Positions 46,041 to 58,215 of a stretch of DNA of 64,000 bases are shown here, piece after piece (position 1 is the stretch's first letter; each line of letters begins with the position of its first letter). A program made the translations under genes and the position numbers. The notes beneath the pieces were generated by a model. That model ran no database searches, was not told the DNA's origin, and was given only the letters and a program-made list of their open reading frames with translations. The stretch is from Symsagittifera roscoffensis (taxonomy: Eukaryota; Xenacoelomorpha; Acoela; Convolutidae), in the NCBI RefSeq assembly GCF_963678635.1, contig NC_087066.1, forward strand, positions 43,635,624 to 43,699,623, written 5' to 3'.

Positions 46041-46421
46041 GAAAACAGTCCCATACAAAACAGTCCGATACAAAATAGTCCCAAAAATTATAAACTGAAG
46101 GAAAAAAACAGTCCAATACAAAACAGTCCGGTTCAAGGTTGTTGGTGAGCCCGCTGCGCGCTCGTCGCCGCTTTGCGGCGATCACCGGCTTTAAATTTTG
46201 TATTAAGTTCTACCCTCTGTTGGCAAGCTCGCAATACGTTGGCGTGACTGCGGCGGTCACTATTTTGTTCTTTATGTTTAATGAACAAAGGACAATTCTC
46301 GGCCTACCGGTTTGTTAAAATTGTTACTTGGGACTGTTTTTCGGACTGTTTCGTAACGGACTGTTTTTTCGTTCTTTCTCAAACTTTTCCGGACTGTTTT
46401 GTATTGGAATGTTTTGTACAG
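46041..46421. mobile_element. Foldback element with iterated GGACTGTTTT arms
   Basis: Left arm (46041-46135) holds five CAGTCC/TAGTCC-(A/G)ATACAAAA units. The right arm (about 46330-46421) holds the inverse, GGACTGTTTT units, giving a long inverted repeat. The centre has a GC-rich hairpin (CGCCGCTTTGCGGCG). No coding capacity. Subterminal iterated motifs suggest transposase-binding sites; superfamily unknown. Confidence 0.65.
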
Positions 46422-47410
46422 ACACGAAAAAACCCAAAATCAAAATTTGAGACAAAAATCTGCAGCATATGAAGATCATTAAATTTGTTTCCTCTTTACG
46501 TTTCGCGGGGAGAAACAGTGTTTTAGCTTCTTCATTTTCTTTTTTTAATTTTTCTCACAAAATCAGGTATTACAAACAATTTTTGGAATAGGTCGAGTAA
46601 TAGATCATAGCAAAGCTCTTCCAGACGGGATTCGAACGACACTACATTAACTTGAAAAAATTCTCCATGTCGAGAAAAACCGGTTTAATTTTTTGGTTTC
46701 TGATCTAATTCCAAACAAATCAGTAGAACGAGCAGGCTTATTTTTTTTCGACCAGTAAATTTACCACAAATAATTATCGGAAATGGTTAAAAGGATTTTT
46801 TTTTCGGAAATAGATTTTTTTTCAGATTCTTCTATCACACCGCGCATGTGAAATTTTTTTATTATTCATTTTAAATAAGGTAGTTAACCTTGGTTTTTAT
46901 GAAAAAAAAGTGACAAAGTTTGCTGCTTGGGTGGTTCTTTTTCTCCAGACCAAATTAAATTTTTAACATGCTTTTTTTTTGTTATCATCCGAATTTTATT
47001 GTTGTCCTAAGCTCAAATTTAAAAATGATTTTCACTTTTGGGCATTTTTTGTTTTGTTATGGGGATTGAATTAATGCCATTTTATCACCTCTGCACAGAA
47101 CGTCCTATTCAGCCCTACACAGTGGAGCGAATGCTGTTTGTTTTCTAAAAATGAATCTTCTTGTTGCGAATGATAATAATCACTCTCACATTCGCCGATG
47201 CCAAAGTTGGAAAAAAAATTTTTTTTTCAATCAAAAAGTGCATTTTTGCCTGATATATGCTTCAACTTATGCTAGGGGTGGTTTTTTTCTCTAGATAAAT
47301 TTCGACTTTTTAACTATCAATTATTAAATTTTCTTTCTCGTTTGAAAAAATTTGCGGTCTTGAGCCAAATTTAAAAACATATTTTCCATGTGATGTTTTT
47401 TTTCCTCAAA
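46422..47410. other. Degraded repeats, no gene
   Basis: Two weak, truncated family-1-like remnants (about 46900-47085 and 47270-47400: GGGTGGTT...TTTAACTA and CTCAAATTT...TTCAC blocks). Otherwise AT-rich. Confidence 0.4.
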
Positions 47411-47625
47411 AATAATCATAATCATGATGATAATAAAACACAATAATCATAATAATATTAATAATAATAATAATAATCATAATAGTAATCATAATAATAA
47501 TCGTAATAATAATAAAAATGATAATAATGATGATAAGAATAATCATAATAATCATAATATTGATAATAATCATTATGACAATAATTTATAATAAAACTAA
47601 TATTAACAATAAGAAGAATAATAAG
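47411..47625. repeat. (AAT/ATAATC)n microsatellite
   Basis: About 215 bp of AATAATCAT/AATAATAAT trinucleotide-based repeat. Confidence 0.9.
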
Positions 47626-47634
47626 AATCATAAA

Positions 47635-48010
47635 TCAGGCGGGGGGGGGGAATTTCTCGCGGGGGGGGGGGCGCATTTTCAAAAAAGTTTCGAAAAATTT
47701 GTCGAATTTTTTAGGTCGACCGAACTAGTTTTCTGAGCTCTCCCAAACCACTATAAAGACCCTGTGTGGGCCAAAATTTCTGCGCCGCAAGCAAAATTTT
47801 GAAAGACATAGTGCCAATAATAGCGTTTTTAGGCACTTTTTGGAAAACTTCGGCCAAAAAATTGCGTTTTTTGGCGCGCGCTCCCCCCTCAAAATTAGTA
47901 TTGAATGGCGCCACAGGCGCCATTAGAAAAATTTTAAGGTCAGTCACCCAAAAAAGAATATCTCAAAATAGTATAAAGGGGGATCGTTTCGGTCGGCAGC
48001 AATTTTTAAG
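47635..48010 (+). repeat. hAT-like MITE, copy 3
   Basis: Shares GGTCGACC, GAGCTCTCCCAAACCACT, TTCTGCGCCGCAAGC, GGCGCGCGCTCCCCCCTC and AGGCGCC with copies 1 and 2. Begins in poly-G rather than at a clean terminus. Confidence 0.65.
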
Positions 48011-48104
48011 GTCAGTAAATCCGCTACTGAATAATCCGCTACTGAACAATATTATAAATAAATTGTGTTCCAAACTATATTGTGGTATTTTATTTGAAAG
48101 AAAA

Positions 48105-48632
48105 ACAAGACTGCTCGTATCAGGGCGAAGCCCTGAATGTTCCAACTGCCTTTTAAGGTTTATGAAGCAGTAATAACAATTAAAAATTCATTGAAATAAA
48201 ACAAAATGAAAAAAAAAATTCTAAAATTTGAAATTTTTTATGAAAATCGTCACCCCACACGCCATATAAAGTTCAAAAGGATAAATTTCGCTCCTTGTAA
48301 CAAACCAATTAAGTCAAATAAGCTTCTTTTGACCAATTTAGAACGATTTTTATGATGGATTAACTCTCCGTTTACGCGTTAATAGCGCGAAATATATCGC
48401 GCGTTAATTGACCCAAAATGGCAATCTTTAAACCCCCGTAACTTTACGAAAAACGATCACAGGTGAAATATTTTTCAAATTTGAGCTCGGGACAACAATA
48501 CCTTTCGAATGATATTTTAAAATTCCGTCAAAAATGGCTAGTTAAAAAGTCGAAATTTGTCTGAAGAAAAAAAAACCCACCCCGAGCACAAATATTCCGT
48601 TACTTTCGTATCGAAAGTCGGAACAATAAGCT
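48105..48632 (-). repeat. Hairpin-ended repeat (family 1), full copy
   Basis: From CAAGACTGCTCGTATCAGGG to CTTTCGTATCGAAAGTCGG, 528 bp, with both terminal hairpins and the GCGCGAAATATATCGCGCG core. One of the cleanest copies and a good family reference. Confidence 0.85.
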
Positions 48633-50100
48633 AAATTATTTCTGCTTATCTCTGATAGACTGTTGTGAAATGATTCCCAAAATATATTTTCTACTTTTTC
48701 GATAGGTGTTCAGATGTCCTTATCACCTTCATCAGCCATCGTTTATTAGACACATGATTAAATTCAGTTTGCATTCACAACCATTCTGCCTGGCGGACAT
48801 TTTGACGCCTTTCTTCATTGATTGGGCCGGTTAAACTCTATTGTTACCAGGGAAAAAGGGTAAGGCACGCCTTGGAATGCTTGATCAAGGGCGCTAAAAA
48901 GCCCGATGGTGCTTACACACGTCGACTGAAAGGGCTCAAAGCTGCAGACTATCTCACTGAATCAAAAAGAAAAAATGGGGAATATGGATTATAACACCAG
49001 TGCGCTAAAACGAAAAAAAAAATACCAGAGATAAATGCTACAATGAAATATCTAAAGCACTTTTTGCATCACAATTTTTTTCCCTGCTTGGAGAATCGAA
49101 GACATTTCTATTCATTAAATAATTAAAAAGCATTCTAAACATAGCAATTTTAACCGTTTTTTTCCCGACGATAGCAGCATGAAATTTCCTCCACTTCCCC
49201 ATGCATTTTTCTATCTTTGAGCTATCGGTCGGTTTTATTTAAAATACAAACAGGGCTAGTTTGCCAAACCTAAAAGGCGAATCGCGAATTTTCAGGGTAT
49301 TTGTTTTAATTAGAATTGAAGTCGCATTTTTTTTTGCGAAGATATTTATTATTTCAAACCCAGTGGGCATGAAAATAAGGATCTTAACAAAAGATTATGA
49401 TAGTCAGGAACCAAAGCCGCAAAAGATTTTTGCGCTATGAATCAATTGCTACAATAAGCAACATGAGGATCACAAAACGCAAGTTGAGTTTAAACCACAT
49501 AATTGGTCATTTAAGAAAAAACAAGACGTTTTTGTAGAAACATGCGCTGATTTTTTTCAAAAAAGTCTTCAAATGTCCAAAACCACTGCAGGGCTTTTTA
49601 GCATTTCCTTTACCCTATAAAACTTACCCTATGAATCACTTTATTTGCCATTTTATGAACAGATACAATTATTTTTCTGACAAAGTTTATATTGAAGTCT
49701 ACTGGTGACACAGAAACCGTAATTGGATCCCATGAAAGAAACATATATCTCTTTTCAAACGCGATTTACAACAAATGATAAAAGAAACATAGAAAACATG
49801 AACAAGAATTAACTCATGCTGGCAAATAGCATGCAAATTTAAAATCACGGTAATCATTTTATGAAAAAACAGCAGCCTTTTTTAAAAAAAACTCCAGTCG
49901 TTTCTTAGTTTGCAAAAAATACAGATTTTAAACCTTCGAGAAGAAAGCGATAATTTATTAAGATGACTAAATTAGGCAAACACGATAACAAAACTAGTTG
50001 GAGAGTGACACGTTTCATCCAAACACCCCTCGCGTTAATTCATTCTGATTACCTGACTCCGCATTGACGCCAAGCCACTGTTTTAGAGATATAGGTTCAA
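48633..50100. other. AT-rich stretch without features
   Basis: No gene, RNA or repeat recognised. Confidence 0.45.
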
Positions 50101-50233
50101 CCGTACAATTCTCCCCCCCCCCCCCCCCCCCCCCCCCAATCAATTTAGGGAGGAGAATACCTGCTTTGGGAGGGCATTCTATGGTAGGTCACTTAGGGGG
50201 GGGGGGGGGGGGGGGGAGATTGTACGGTTGATC
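50101..50233. repeat. Poly-C/poly-G inverted repeat next to the gap
   Basis: TTCAACCGTACAATTCTCCCC plus a long C run is mirrored by a long G run plus GGAGATTGTACGGTTGATC, with a ~65-bp centre. Such a hairpin with homopolymer arms would be hard to sequence, which explains the adjoining gap. Confidence 0.85.
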
Positions 50234-50433
50234 NNNNNNNNNNNNNNNNNNNNNNNNNNNNNNNNNNNNNNNNNNNNNNNNNNNNNNNNNNNNNNNNNNN
50301 NNNNNNNNNNNNNNNNNNNNNNNNNNNNNNNNNNNNNNNNNNNNNNNNNNNNNNNNNNNNNNNNNNNNNNNNNNNNNNNNNNNNNNNNNNNNNNNNNNNN
50401 NNNNNNNNNNNNNNNNNNNNNNNNNNNNNNNNN
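50234..50433. other. Assembly gap (200 N)
   Basis: Exactly 200 N, probably a placeholder length. Linkage of the two sides depends on the scaffolding. Confidence 1.
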
Positions 50434-51780
50434 CTTAGGGAAAATAGAACTTTTGTAACAAACGCCTACTTCGGTCACATATGAGGCTTAAGAAGAATAG
50501 GCCCTATAAACATTGGCTCAAGAGTCAGGGACACTATCTCTCGTGTTTTTCTACCTCAAAACGGTCGGAGCCAATTCGGTTCGCTTGCAACATGAGACTA
50601 AAAATCCGTTACAGCTTAAAGGCCACTACCAAAATACCCCCCCACTCTAGAAAATAAGAACTTCCCCATACTTATGTCTCAAAATACCCAAAATACACGA
50701 ACGCCGTTAAAAACAGGGCAGGAACAATCCGCACAGTTACTTTGTATTAGACAGTGGAACTTTGATCCATTTCAACTCTCCCTATCTCAACATAAAAATC
50801 ATAAAACACACTCAAGAAAACTAAATTTAGAACTCACATGTCGGCGCACTTGAGAATTAGAGGTAACTAAATTAATGAGCAACTAGAGAATTAAGTATGA
50901 TAACTTGAGAAGTTTAATACTAATTAGTTTCAATAGGGGAAATAAAGTTTGACTCTAGAGTTGGAGTTTTTGTCTGAACCATTGGGACACCCCAGCTGTC
51001 TGATTTTCCACTGAGGGTTCACTCTAGTTCAGCTCGAATAATGATATCCTTCTTTTGCAATCGTTTCTTCTCCTATTTCAGGATAAGACGGCTCTACTCT
51101 CGTTTATTTAGTATCTGGAAATTGCGAATAGCAATTTCCCGCTGCTTTTTCAAGTAGTTTCCCGCAATTGTAAATCGGATATTCTGATCTTCTATTTGTG
51201 AGATTTTTAGTTTCCGCGTGAAAGTTGAGCATGACAGGCTCATTTCGAATTTTTGAAAAATTCAATTTCCTCCCAAAATTACGTAATCCATATTGCTCAA
51301 GGTCAAGTTCCAAATATAACCGACTGGCACATACTCCCCGGACTCAAGATCGATGCCCTCATCGCGTGTTACCGCCTGCCAGTGAGTCCCCAGAATACCG
51401 AGTGTTGCTCAAGATACAGTGCCAGTGGTCATTTACAGAAGTTTTTAGCAGACTTAAGTTTATCTAAATCCCAAAATTCAACACTATATAAAATTGTCAC
51501 ACTATCGCTGAACAGCAATCAAAATTTTCATATACCTGCACCTTAAATATCCGCTTTTGAAGCTTATGGTTAAAAATTTTTTTGTCCCATCCAATTAGGA
51601 AATTGTCATGCAACATTTTGATTTATATAATAACTATAGCATATTAATAACAATAATTTGTCTCGTTAAAATTTCTTTTCCGTGACCTCGGATTTTATCC
51701 GAGTTCTCACTCGAGCCCCTTCCTTTCTCTCTCAAGACTCAAGAAACCAACATTGAGCTCCCTGCTCACTTCATATTCCT
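50434..51780. other. No gene supported; probable 3' end of the right-hand retroelement
   Basis: Intermediate composition. I could not find LTR ends here. If the - strand element is complete, its 3' LTR should lie in this stretch or in the gap. Confidence 0.35.
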
Positions 51781-51870
51781 AGCTTTCGAAGTGCTAGGAC
51801 CTGATGAATTTGACACCATGATCTGCCTTAGTAGTGCCTCCTCATCATCAGAGCTGATCACAATCTCTTC

Positions 51871-54731
51871 TCATGCTCTCAACTGTTCGAAGGATCGTAT
51901 CCACTCCTTTTGCTCTTGCAACCTCGCTGCCTTATTCGACAAACCTTTCGTTTTCAATTCACTGTTCAAGCAAAAGGAATTGTGCAGGCTCAAGCTCACG
52001 TTCTTCGCCAAGTCTTCCTCCAGTATCGACTCTCTTGCTTTGGTATTATCTCTAGACACCCTACCGACTCTTTTCCAACCTGTCGTGATCGCGTTTCCTT
52101 CTGTCGATATTCCTTCTGGTATTATTTCATGTGATCCTTCGTCGCTATGTACAAGCAAGATGTCAGCGTCGCTCGAAACCACGGAAAGAACCTGATGCGG
52201 CTCCATACGTGCCTGACTTCCGTTGGTATGGCGAATACCTTGCATACAGTCTCAAACAACTCAAGTCTCCTGCTGTAATCTATAGCGTGTATCGATTCCG
52301 CCGTAGGTGTCTTCGACTTCCTGTACTTCGTTACATTTTCTTCGATCCATCGTAACACCAACATCGTGCTTACTAACAAGATAGTCACCTTCTGCTGATG
52401 ATCGGGTAACCCGATTGACCGAATTTCTTCTACATCCCACACTAAGCAAAGGTTTGTATGCCCCGGGTACCACACTGTCTGTGCCAAGCAGTGGCATGGG
52501 CATTCCCCATGTGTAAATTCTATGCTTCGGAGATTGCGTTCCTCCGAGGCTTCCGACAGAGGCTCCAGTTCCATCATCTTCTCGTGCACCACATCATCCT
52601 TCTCCGGCGCTGGGACGTTACGCATCGGTTTCCCGATGGCATTCTGTCTCTCAAAATCACTCATATTTTCTTCTCCTAAGCTCAAGAGTTCTTCTCCCCA
52701 GATTTCACTCAAGTCATCTCTTTGTGCCTTCGGCACCGTTCCCAGGATCTTCCTCAACAGTCTGTGTGAATGATGCGACATTCGAGCCAGCCGTACGCAC
52801 TTGGGTACCGAGAAGGCCTTATCCACTAGTATCCTTTGGCTGGATACCTCCACCATCGCCATGTGCAATGTATAATGGCTCCCACACACGTTGGCCATTA
52901 CCGATCCCTGGGTTTGCAACGCCCCTGGCCACGACTCTACGCTCAACGCCGTCACCAAATGGTGTTCAGACTCCAGCATCTCCAGTGATTGCAGACTACA
53001 CACTCTAGAGAAGAATCCCAGCGCCGTTGCTATTTTCACTGTGGTGTTCGTATAACACTCAGCCATTATCTGCACCTCGCTCTTCTCTCTTTCTGTGATA
53101 TCACCAAACCAAGTGACTAGGTCTTCTCCCTGAAAAGATTGTATTCTGACACATGATCGTCCAGCACAGGTGTGCCCTCCGCCTCCGCACGTCAAGTCAA
53201 GACAGCTACCAGGTTCCAACTTCTTTACTGATCCCAGCTCACTCGTTGTTCCGCGCGACTCTTTACTCTGTGGTAGGATTAATTTGTGTATCACGTCCAA
53301 CGTTCCCAGATCCTCATCTTTTGTCGGTGTTAGCCTTACTCGTTCCGTGACTTCTTCAATCAAGCTCGCATGAGGATGGGGACACCAGGAAGGTCTCAGC
53401 AATTTCCAAACCGTTCCCAAATTCGTAGTCATCATGCCATTTCCGTTTCCCATTCTCAATTCTACTCTTTTGCTCGAGCGCGGCACGCTTATCACCTTTG
53501 GCGTCGCCTCAAGTAGCAGGCCCAGTCTCGGTTTCTCCCTTTCCGTTGGATCAATCAAAATTATCTTCTCCGTCCGAAATTTCAAAAGCTCCGCCACCTC
53601 ATGATTCCTGTAAGCGCTCGCGGCTTCTGAATTCAAGAAAGGATTATACGCTATTCCCATCACTCCATACACGTATTGATACTCTCCCTTTTTATTGGGT
53701 CTCGCGTAACCCTCAGCTAAGGCTAAGTTGCGATGCACATCATGCCCCTCTTCAAATTTCTTGTTGTGGAATCTTCGTATCTCATCAAGTTTTCCATGAT
53801 TCTCTAGGGATTGCCTCGAGTCATCCTCCCTCTCAATTCCCGTACTCTGGTACACGTTCAGTATGACGGTGGAGACTCTCCTCTCCATGGTTTTGCTCCC
53901 CATGGCCTTCTGATGACACGCTTGGACGGTGCTATTGGTCATTACGGACATTATCCACCTCAAGAAACAAGTGGCATCTTTCTTCTCGCCAGGCTCAGAC
54001 CGGTGTTGTCCCTCGCGACGTGTTGTACCAGCATCTGATAGACTTCCAGGTCTCCATTGCCCAACTTCAATTTGTCACATGAAGTCAAGACCTCCAACTC
54101 TATTCCCACTAGGCTCCACGCAAACATCAGTTGTCCAACGGTTCTGACGAAGAGATTCGCCATCAGAGGCAATGCTGATGAAGGTGTTCTCATCGCCTCC
54201 TCAAAATAATCCCGCAACAGGCTCTGCCAAGTTCGCTTTAGCTGATCTGCCAGTTCCAACTTGTTAACTTCGGCTTTCTGTTGAGTAGCCCAATTGCGAC
54301 GCTTGCGGACACCCCTTGATCAAGCTTCTTCAGACAGTCCTCCAATTCCTTCATCTTCACCAAGGTCGAGCCGTATTCCTTGTCGCATTCTTCTCAAGAG
54401 GGTTATTGGCCGTTTGTTTGCCAATAGCTTGATGTCCGCTTGAGATCCATTCTCTGCCCACGTCTACTTCCCAGGTCTGTCCATTCGTCGAACCCTTCTT
54501 CGAGCCTGTCTTCTGAGTTTTGAAGTTTTCTTCCGTTAACAGACCTGTCGAGACCTCTATCTCTTTCACTATTTCGGTTAGCCTCCTTGGTTCGGAGCTA
54601 CTCTTGTAGGCTGCCGTCTTCCACCGCGCTAAGATCATGGGGGCAGCCTCCCTCAAGTTCTTCTCCGAGACAGCATCCACCGACGGACTGCTCAACTCCT
54701 CCGTCTCCCGCTTCCTCTTTCGAGACTTCAT
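51871..54731 (-). pseudogene. Third frame of the large retroelement, function unknown
   Basis: I recognise no family. Starts at ATG 54731 within ATGA, overlapping the stop of the previous frame. The first residues, KSRKRKRE, look like a nuclear localisation signal. The frame shifts near 54357-54260, returns for the long segment 53963-52122 (613 codons) and shifts again near 52.2 kb. The long segment has a Cys-rich patch (CLDLTCGGGGHTCAGRSC), a second Cys/His patch (CPCHCLAQTVWYPGH), and a hydrophobic stretch (KVTILLVSTMLVL) that could be a membrane segment but is short. Position after the SGNH frame corresponds to the env position; no signal peptide was found. Confidence 0.55.
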
Positions 54732-55983
54732 ATTTTGCTTGGGGGTGTCGTCACTAACATCACAGATTCGATCTCTCCATCCCGGTCCGACCCTTCCAAC
54801 TCTTGCCTCCCCCCTGCTCGAGCCTTAAGAATATTAGTACTCTTAATCATATTACTAGTCTTAATCTTATCCTCCCCTTTAACTTTAATCATTTTATCAT
54901 CAGTCTTTTTCTTCAGAGTAGAGCCGTCTTTACATTCATCATCTTTGGTCTTCTGTCGCGCCTCCCTCAACTTGACCATCTTGCTCAGCAACTCCTTTCT
55001 TGCTTTTTCATCCGGTCCGGTGGCAATCAACACGGGTTCCCCAAACTTGACCACCGTGTTCCACAGTTCTTCCTTGAAGTTATCCAGCGTGGTCTCACTC
55101 TTCATCTCCTGATCAATCTCACTCAAGAAATCCCGCCAAGCCTTCTCATCCAGAGTCCCCAGAAACATATCTTTGTTCCCCTCAGACGTATTCTTTTGCC
55201 TCTCTTCAGCACTCAAGAGTATCATTCCCATGTTGGAAGTTTCACTTGTCAGTGGTAGTTCCAGGTTCTTACGAGGGGATGAGGTCAGTGGTGGCGTGGC
55301 ACTGTCCGCCCAATCGTCTCCGCTGAAGTCCCGCAGTAGCTCCTGGGCGGTAAAATTCACCTCTGCTGGTTTCGCTTCAGGTGTATTCCCCACTTCCATT
55401 TCCTTCCCCGTCTCACTGAGAGTTTCGTCCATGCTCTCTTCTCCCGACTCAGCTTGTCTTCTCTCAAGTATCTTCCTAAATCGGTCCTCTACGAGGCCAC
55501 TTCTCTTGTCTCCCGGAGTGCCCACCGACAGGGGTGAGGGTGTCGCGGGGTCTTGCTTTATATTCCGTCAGAGCTACATATAACGAGCCTGTCGCATCCA
55601 GCTCTCTCCCTTCTTGCCTCATTTCCACCTGTTCCAATCCGTAAGGTGCCCGATACTTCCTTGTGGCAAACTTCATCTCGTCCTTCAGTGCGATGTGTCT
55701 CTCTTCCACGATCATTCTTCCTCAATCCCATATCGGTAAGCGTTTCGATAAAGCGTTTCAAGATTTCCCGCACCTCGAATTTTGGAGGCATTGAGCCTCT
55801 TATTTTCTTGGCTTGAGTCGTCCATGAGTTAATCTTGATATCGCTGGTGTGGAAATAGACCGCCGCCGTATATCCAATGAACAAGGGGTCCCAGCCATCG
55901 GTGAACTCCACTTGCTGTCTCTCCACTGTAGCTCTCGCGAATAAAGATGGTACTACTAGGGGGCTATTCATCCCCAGGGTCAT
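54728..55983 (-). pseudogene. C-terminal part of the SGNH polyprotein frame (charged, low complexity)
   Basis: Continues the preceding frame after an in-frame stop at 56028-56026 (55983 is in the same phase), then shifts frame between 55715 and 55525. The last 265 codons are Glu/Lys/Ser-rich and largely disordered or coiled (e.g. DDECKDGSTLKKKTDDK). They end TTPPSKI with TGA overlapping the next ATG. No domain recognised. Confidence 0.55.
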
Positions 55984-56025
55984 TCTCCTGACAGTTGGAA
56001 ACTCAGGAATGGAGGCGGGTAAGAC

Positions 56026-58215
56026 TTATTTCTCTAGTGTCGCCTCGAGCTCCTTTTTTACCAACTCGAAGCTCTTTTTCCACGCCGCGATTCTCAGGAT
56101 CTCTTGTCCGTTCGCCGTCAGGGAAGTCAGGTTCCAAAACTTGGGATACGTCTCGATGGGGCCTTCACGTTTTCCCCCCATCCTGCACTGCAGTTGCCCC
56201 CGGAAATTGAATACCACCAACTCGGGATCTTTCACCTTCCCGAAGAGCACTGTATTACTCATCCGCGCCCTGAGCACCTCTTGTTGACACCAGTTCAACG
56301 CCGTCCCATCCAACACGCTTATTAAGCTCACGTGCACTACTGAATGGCGGTATGCAGCCACTAGAGGGTCCGGAAAGGAGTATGTCACCGCTGGTCTGTA
56401 GATACAAGTCACGACTTCCTCTAGTCCCCTGATCATTCCCACTGGGTCAGACCTCATCGCCAGGCATAGATCGGTCAGTAGAGGGATACCACCATTCGCC
56501 TCCCTCCATTCCTCTCTCGTCTTCGGGTTCTTCTCCTCACCGGGCATGTGTCGGTTCTGCATCAGAAGATACTCCACCAGCAACGTCTTCAGTCCCGCCG
56601 CGCACTTGTACGAATAAGTGTCTATACTCGAGTGGGTTTTTCCCATCGACAGGGTTTCCCCATATTTCATCAGCCGATGGAGTGACATCAATTCGCCATG
56701 AGTCAGGAGCACCAGCGCCAGATATCCGTCAATCCGAAGTGTCTCTACACCCCGACTGAACATGTACGCTGGACCCATGTTAAACAGGTATCTCGGGTAA
56801 ACTAAGTATGAGGCTAGCAAGAGGCTTATGGGCATGTTCAAGAGTTCTTGTACAAAGGCCCCGAAAATGGTCTCTTTCGCACAAAACACTCCAGCCATGT
56901 ATTTCTTCTCCCAACAAGGACTCAAGAATTCCAGTTTCTCGTGATCTCTCCTCGTTCTCAGCTCACCTTTTGCGTGTTCTTTCCAGAACACTCCAATGTT
57001 GACTTCATTAGCTGCCGTGACAAACCTAGCCACCGTCATCTCCCTGCTCTCGGCTACCTCCAATTGTTCCTCAAGAAATTCCCAGATCTGCTTCACAAGA
57101 GGTGGGACACTCTCCCTTGTTTTGTCAGTAGCATTCTCGAGTCTTGGTATTAGAAACGGCCACCTGCCTCTCTCTTGCGTTAGTCGATACACCATCGACT
57201 CCAGTTGCTTTTCAGTCGCAGCCACATTCTTTCTTTCGTTACTTGGTCCCTTCGATTTGCTTGTGGAGCTCGTGATGGTCACGTCCATGCTTCGGAACCA
57301 TAAGCTGGCTGTCAGGTGACTTATTATCGGGTGGTCATCCCCTACTGTCGGACTGAACTTCAGCTGCGTGGCAAAATTCGAGATCTCAAGTAAGAGGACC
57401 TCATCCAGCACAATGAGTATATCTGCTAGTTCATAAAATCCCCTCAAGGCATGGGACACGTCCGCCCACGCCGCCGCGTGTTCTGATTTCCGTAGTCTCA
57501 CGTTCGTAGGTTCCAGCTCTCGATTGGGAGCTGCCATTAGGATCTGCCATGCGTTCCCTTCAGCTATCAGAATCAAAATAGCATACACGAACTGCGGAGC
57601 AGGGGGCATGCTTGCGTATCCAGGGGATGTCGTGAATACCACCTTCGTCTTGGGCCCAAATCGCGAACTGACGTTCTCCTGTACCTCATTCATTGCGGCA
57701 AACAACGTCCGGATGGCCTCCCATATTTTCTTTGGCGTAGGCTCGTCCCCCTTCAGCTGCTCTAGAAGCCCAGCCGCATGCAGGTGATCATTCATTCCCG
57801 TGAACAGCAGCAGCTCTGGCTCGCAGGGCATTTCTGACTTTATCGCCACCACCAAGGTCAACATCTGGTTCAATTCTGCACCTGGCAGCGAGTATACTAG
57901 AGTTTCTGGCCAGAACAACTTGGGAGATGTTCCTTCGAAGTCCGATCCCGTCACGATGATCACTCTCGCGGCTGCTGGGTCTGCTCTGTCATACACTGCC
58001 AGTGTCTTGGCCAACTGAGCATTGCCACAGGGTTTCCCATATCTTGGAACCTCTGCCAATCTCGCGCCCTCGTAAGCGGCGTCTGGCAATTCCATCTCTC
58101 TTGGATCCAGTAGCTTGTCCACCACCCTCAACTGTGCAGGAGTCGCCAATCTGATCCTGGCGATACTTGTTCTGTGCTTAGGTGGCTCCACTATGATTAC
58201 CGGACTCCCCAGCAA
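56026..58215 (-). pseudogene. Second, divergent SGNH-like module plus ~450-residue unknown region
   Basis: 729 open codons. Near residues 80-330 there is an SGNH-like layout: VIIVTGSDFEG where block I (GDS) would be, LLLFTGMNDHLHAAG for block III (GxND) and DDHPIISHLT for the Asp/His block. The GSD order differs from the catalytic GDS, so activity is doubtful. The rest is mostly helical and unrecognised (KYMAGVFCAKETIFGAF, YKCAAGLKTLLVEYLLMQN). It belongs to the same polyprotein as the active-looking SGNH domain upstream, separated only by frameshifts (58.2-58.5 kb). Confidence 0.55.

Noticed and set aside
54735-55583. Overlapping + strand frames in the right-hand retroelement
   Set aside because: Mirror the charged, low-complexity - strand coding; leucine/serine-rich antisense artefacts.
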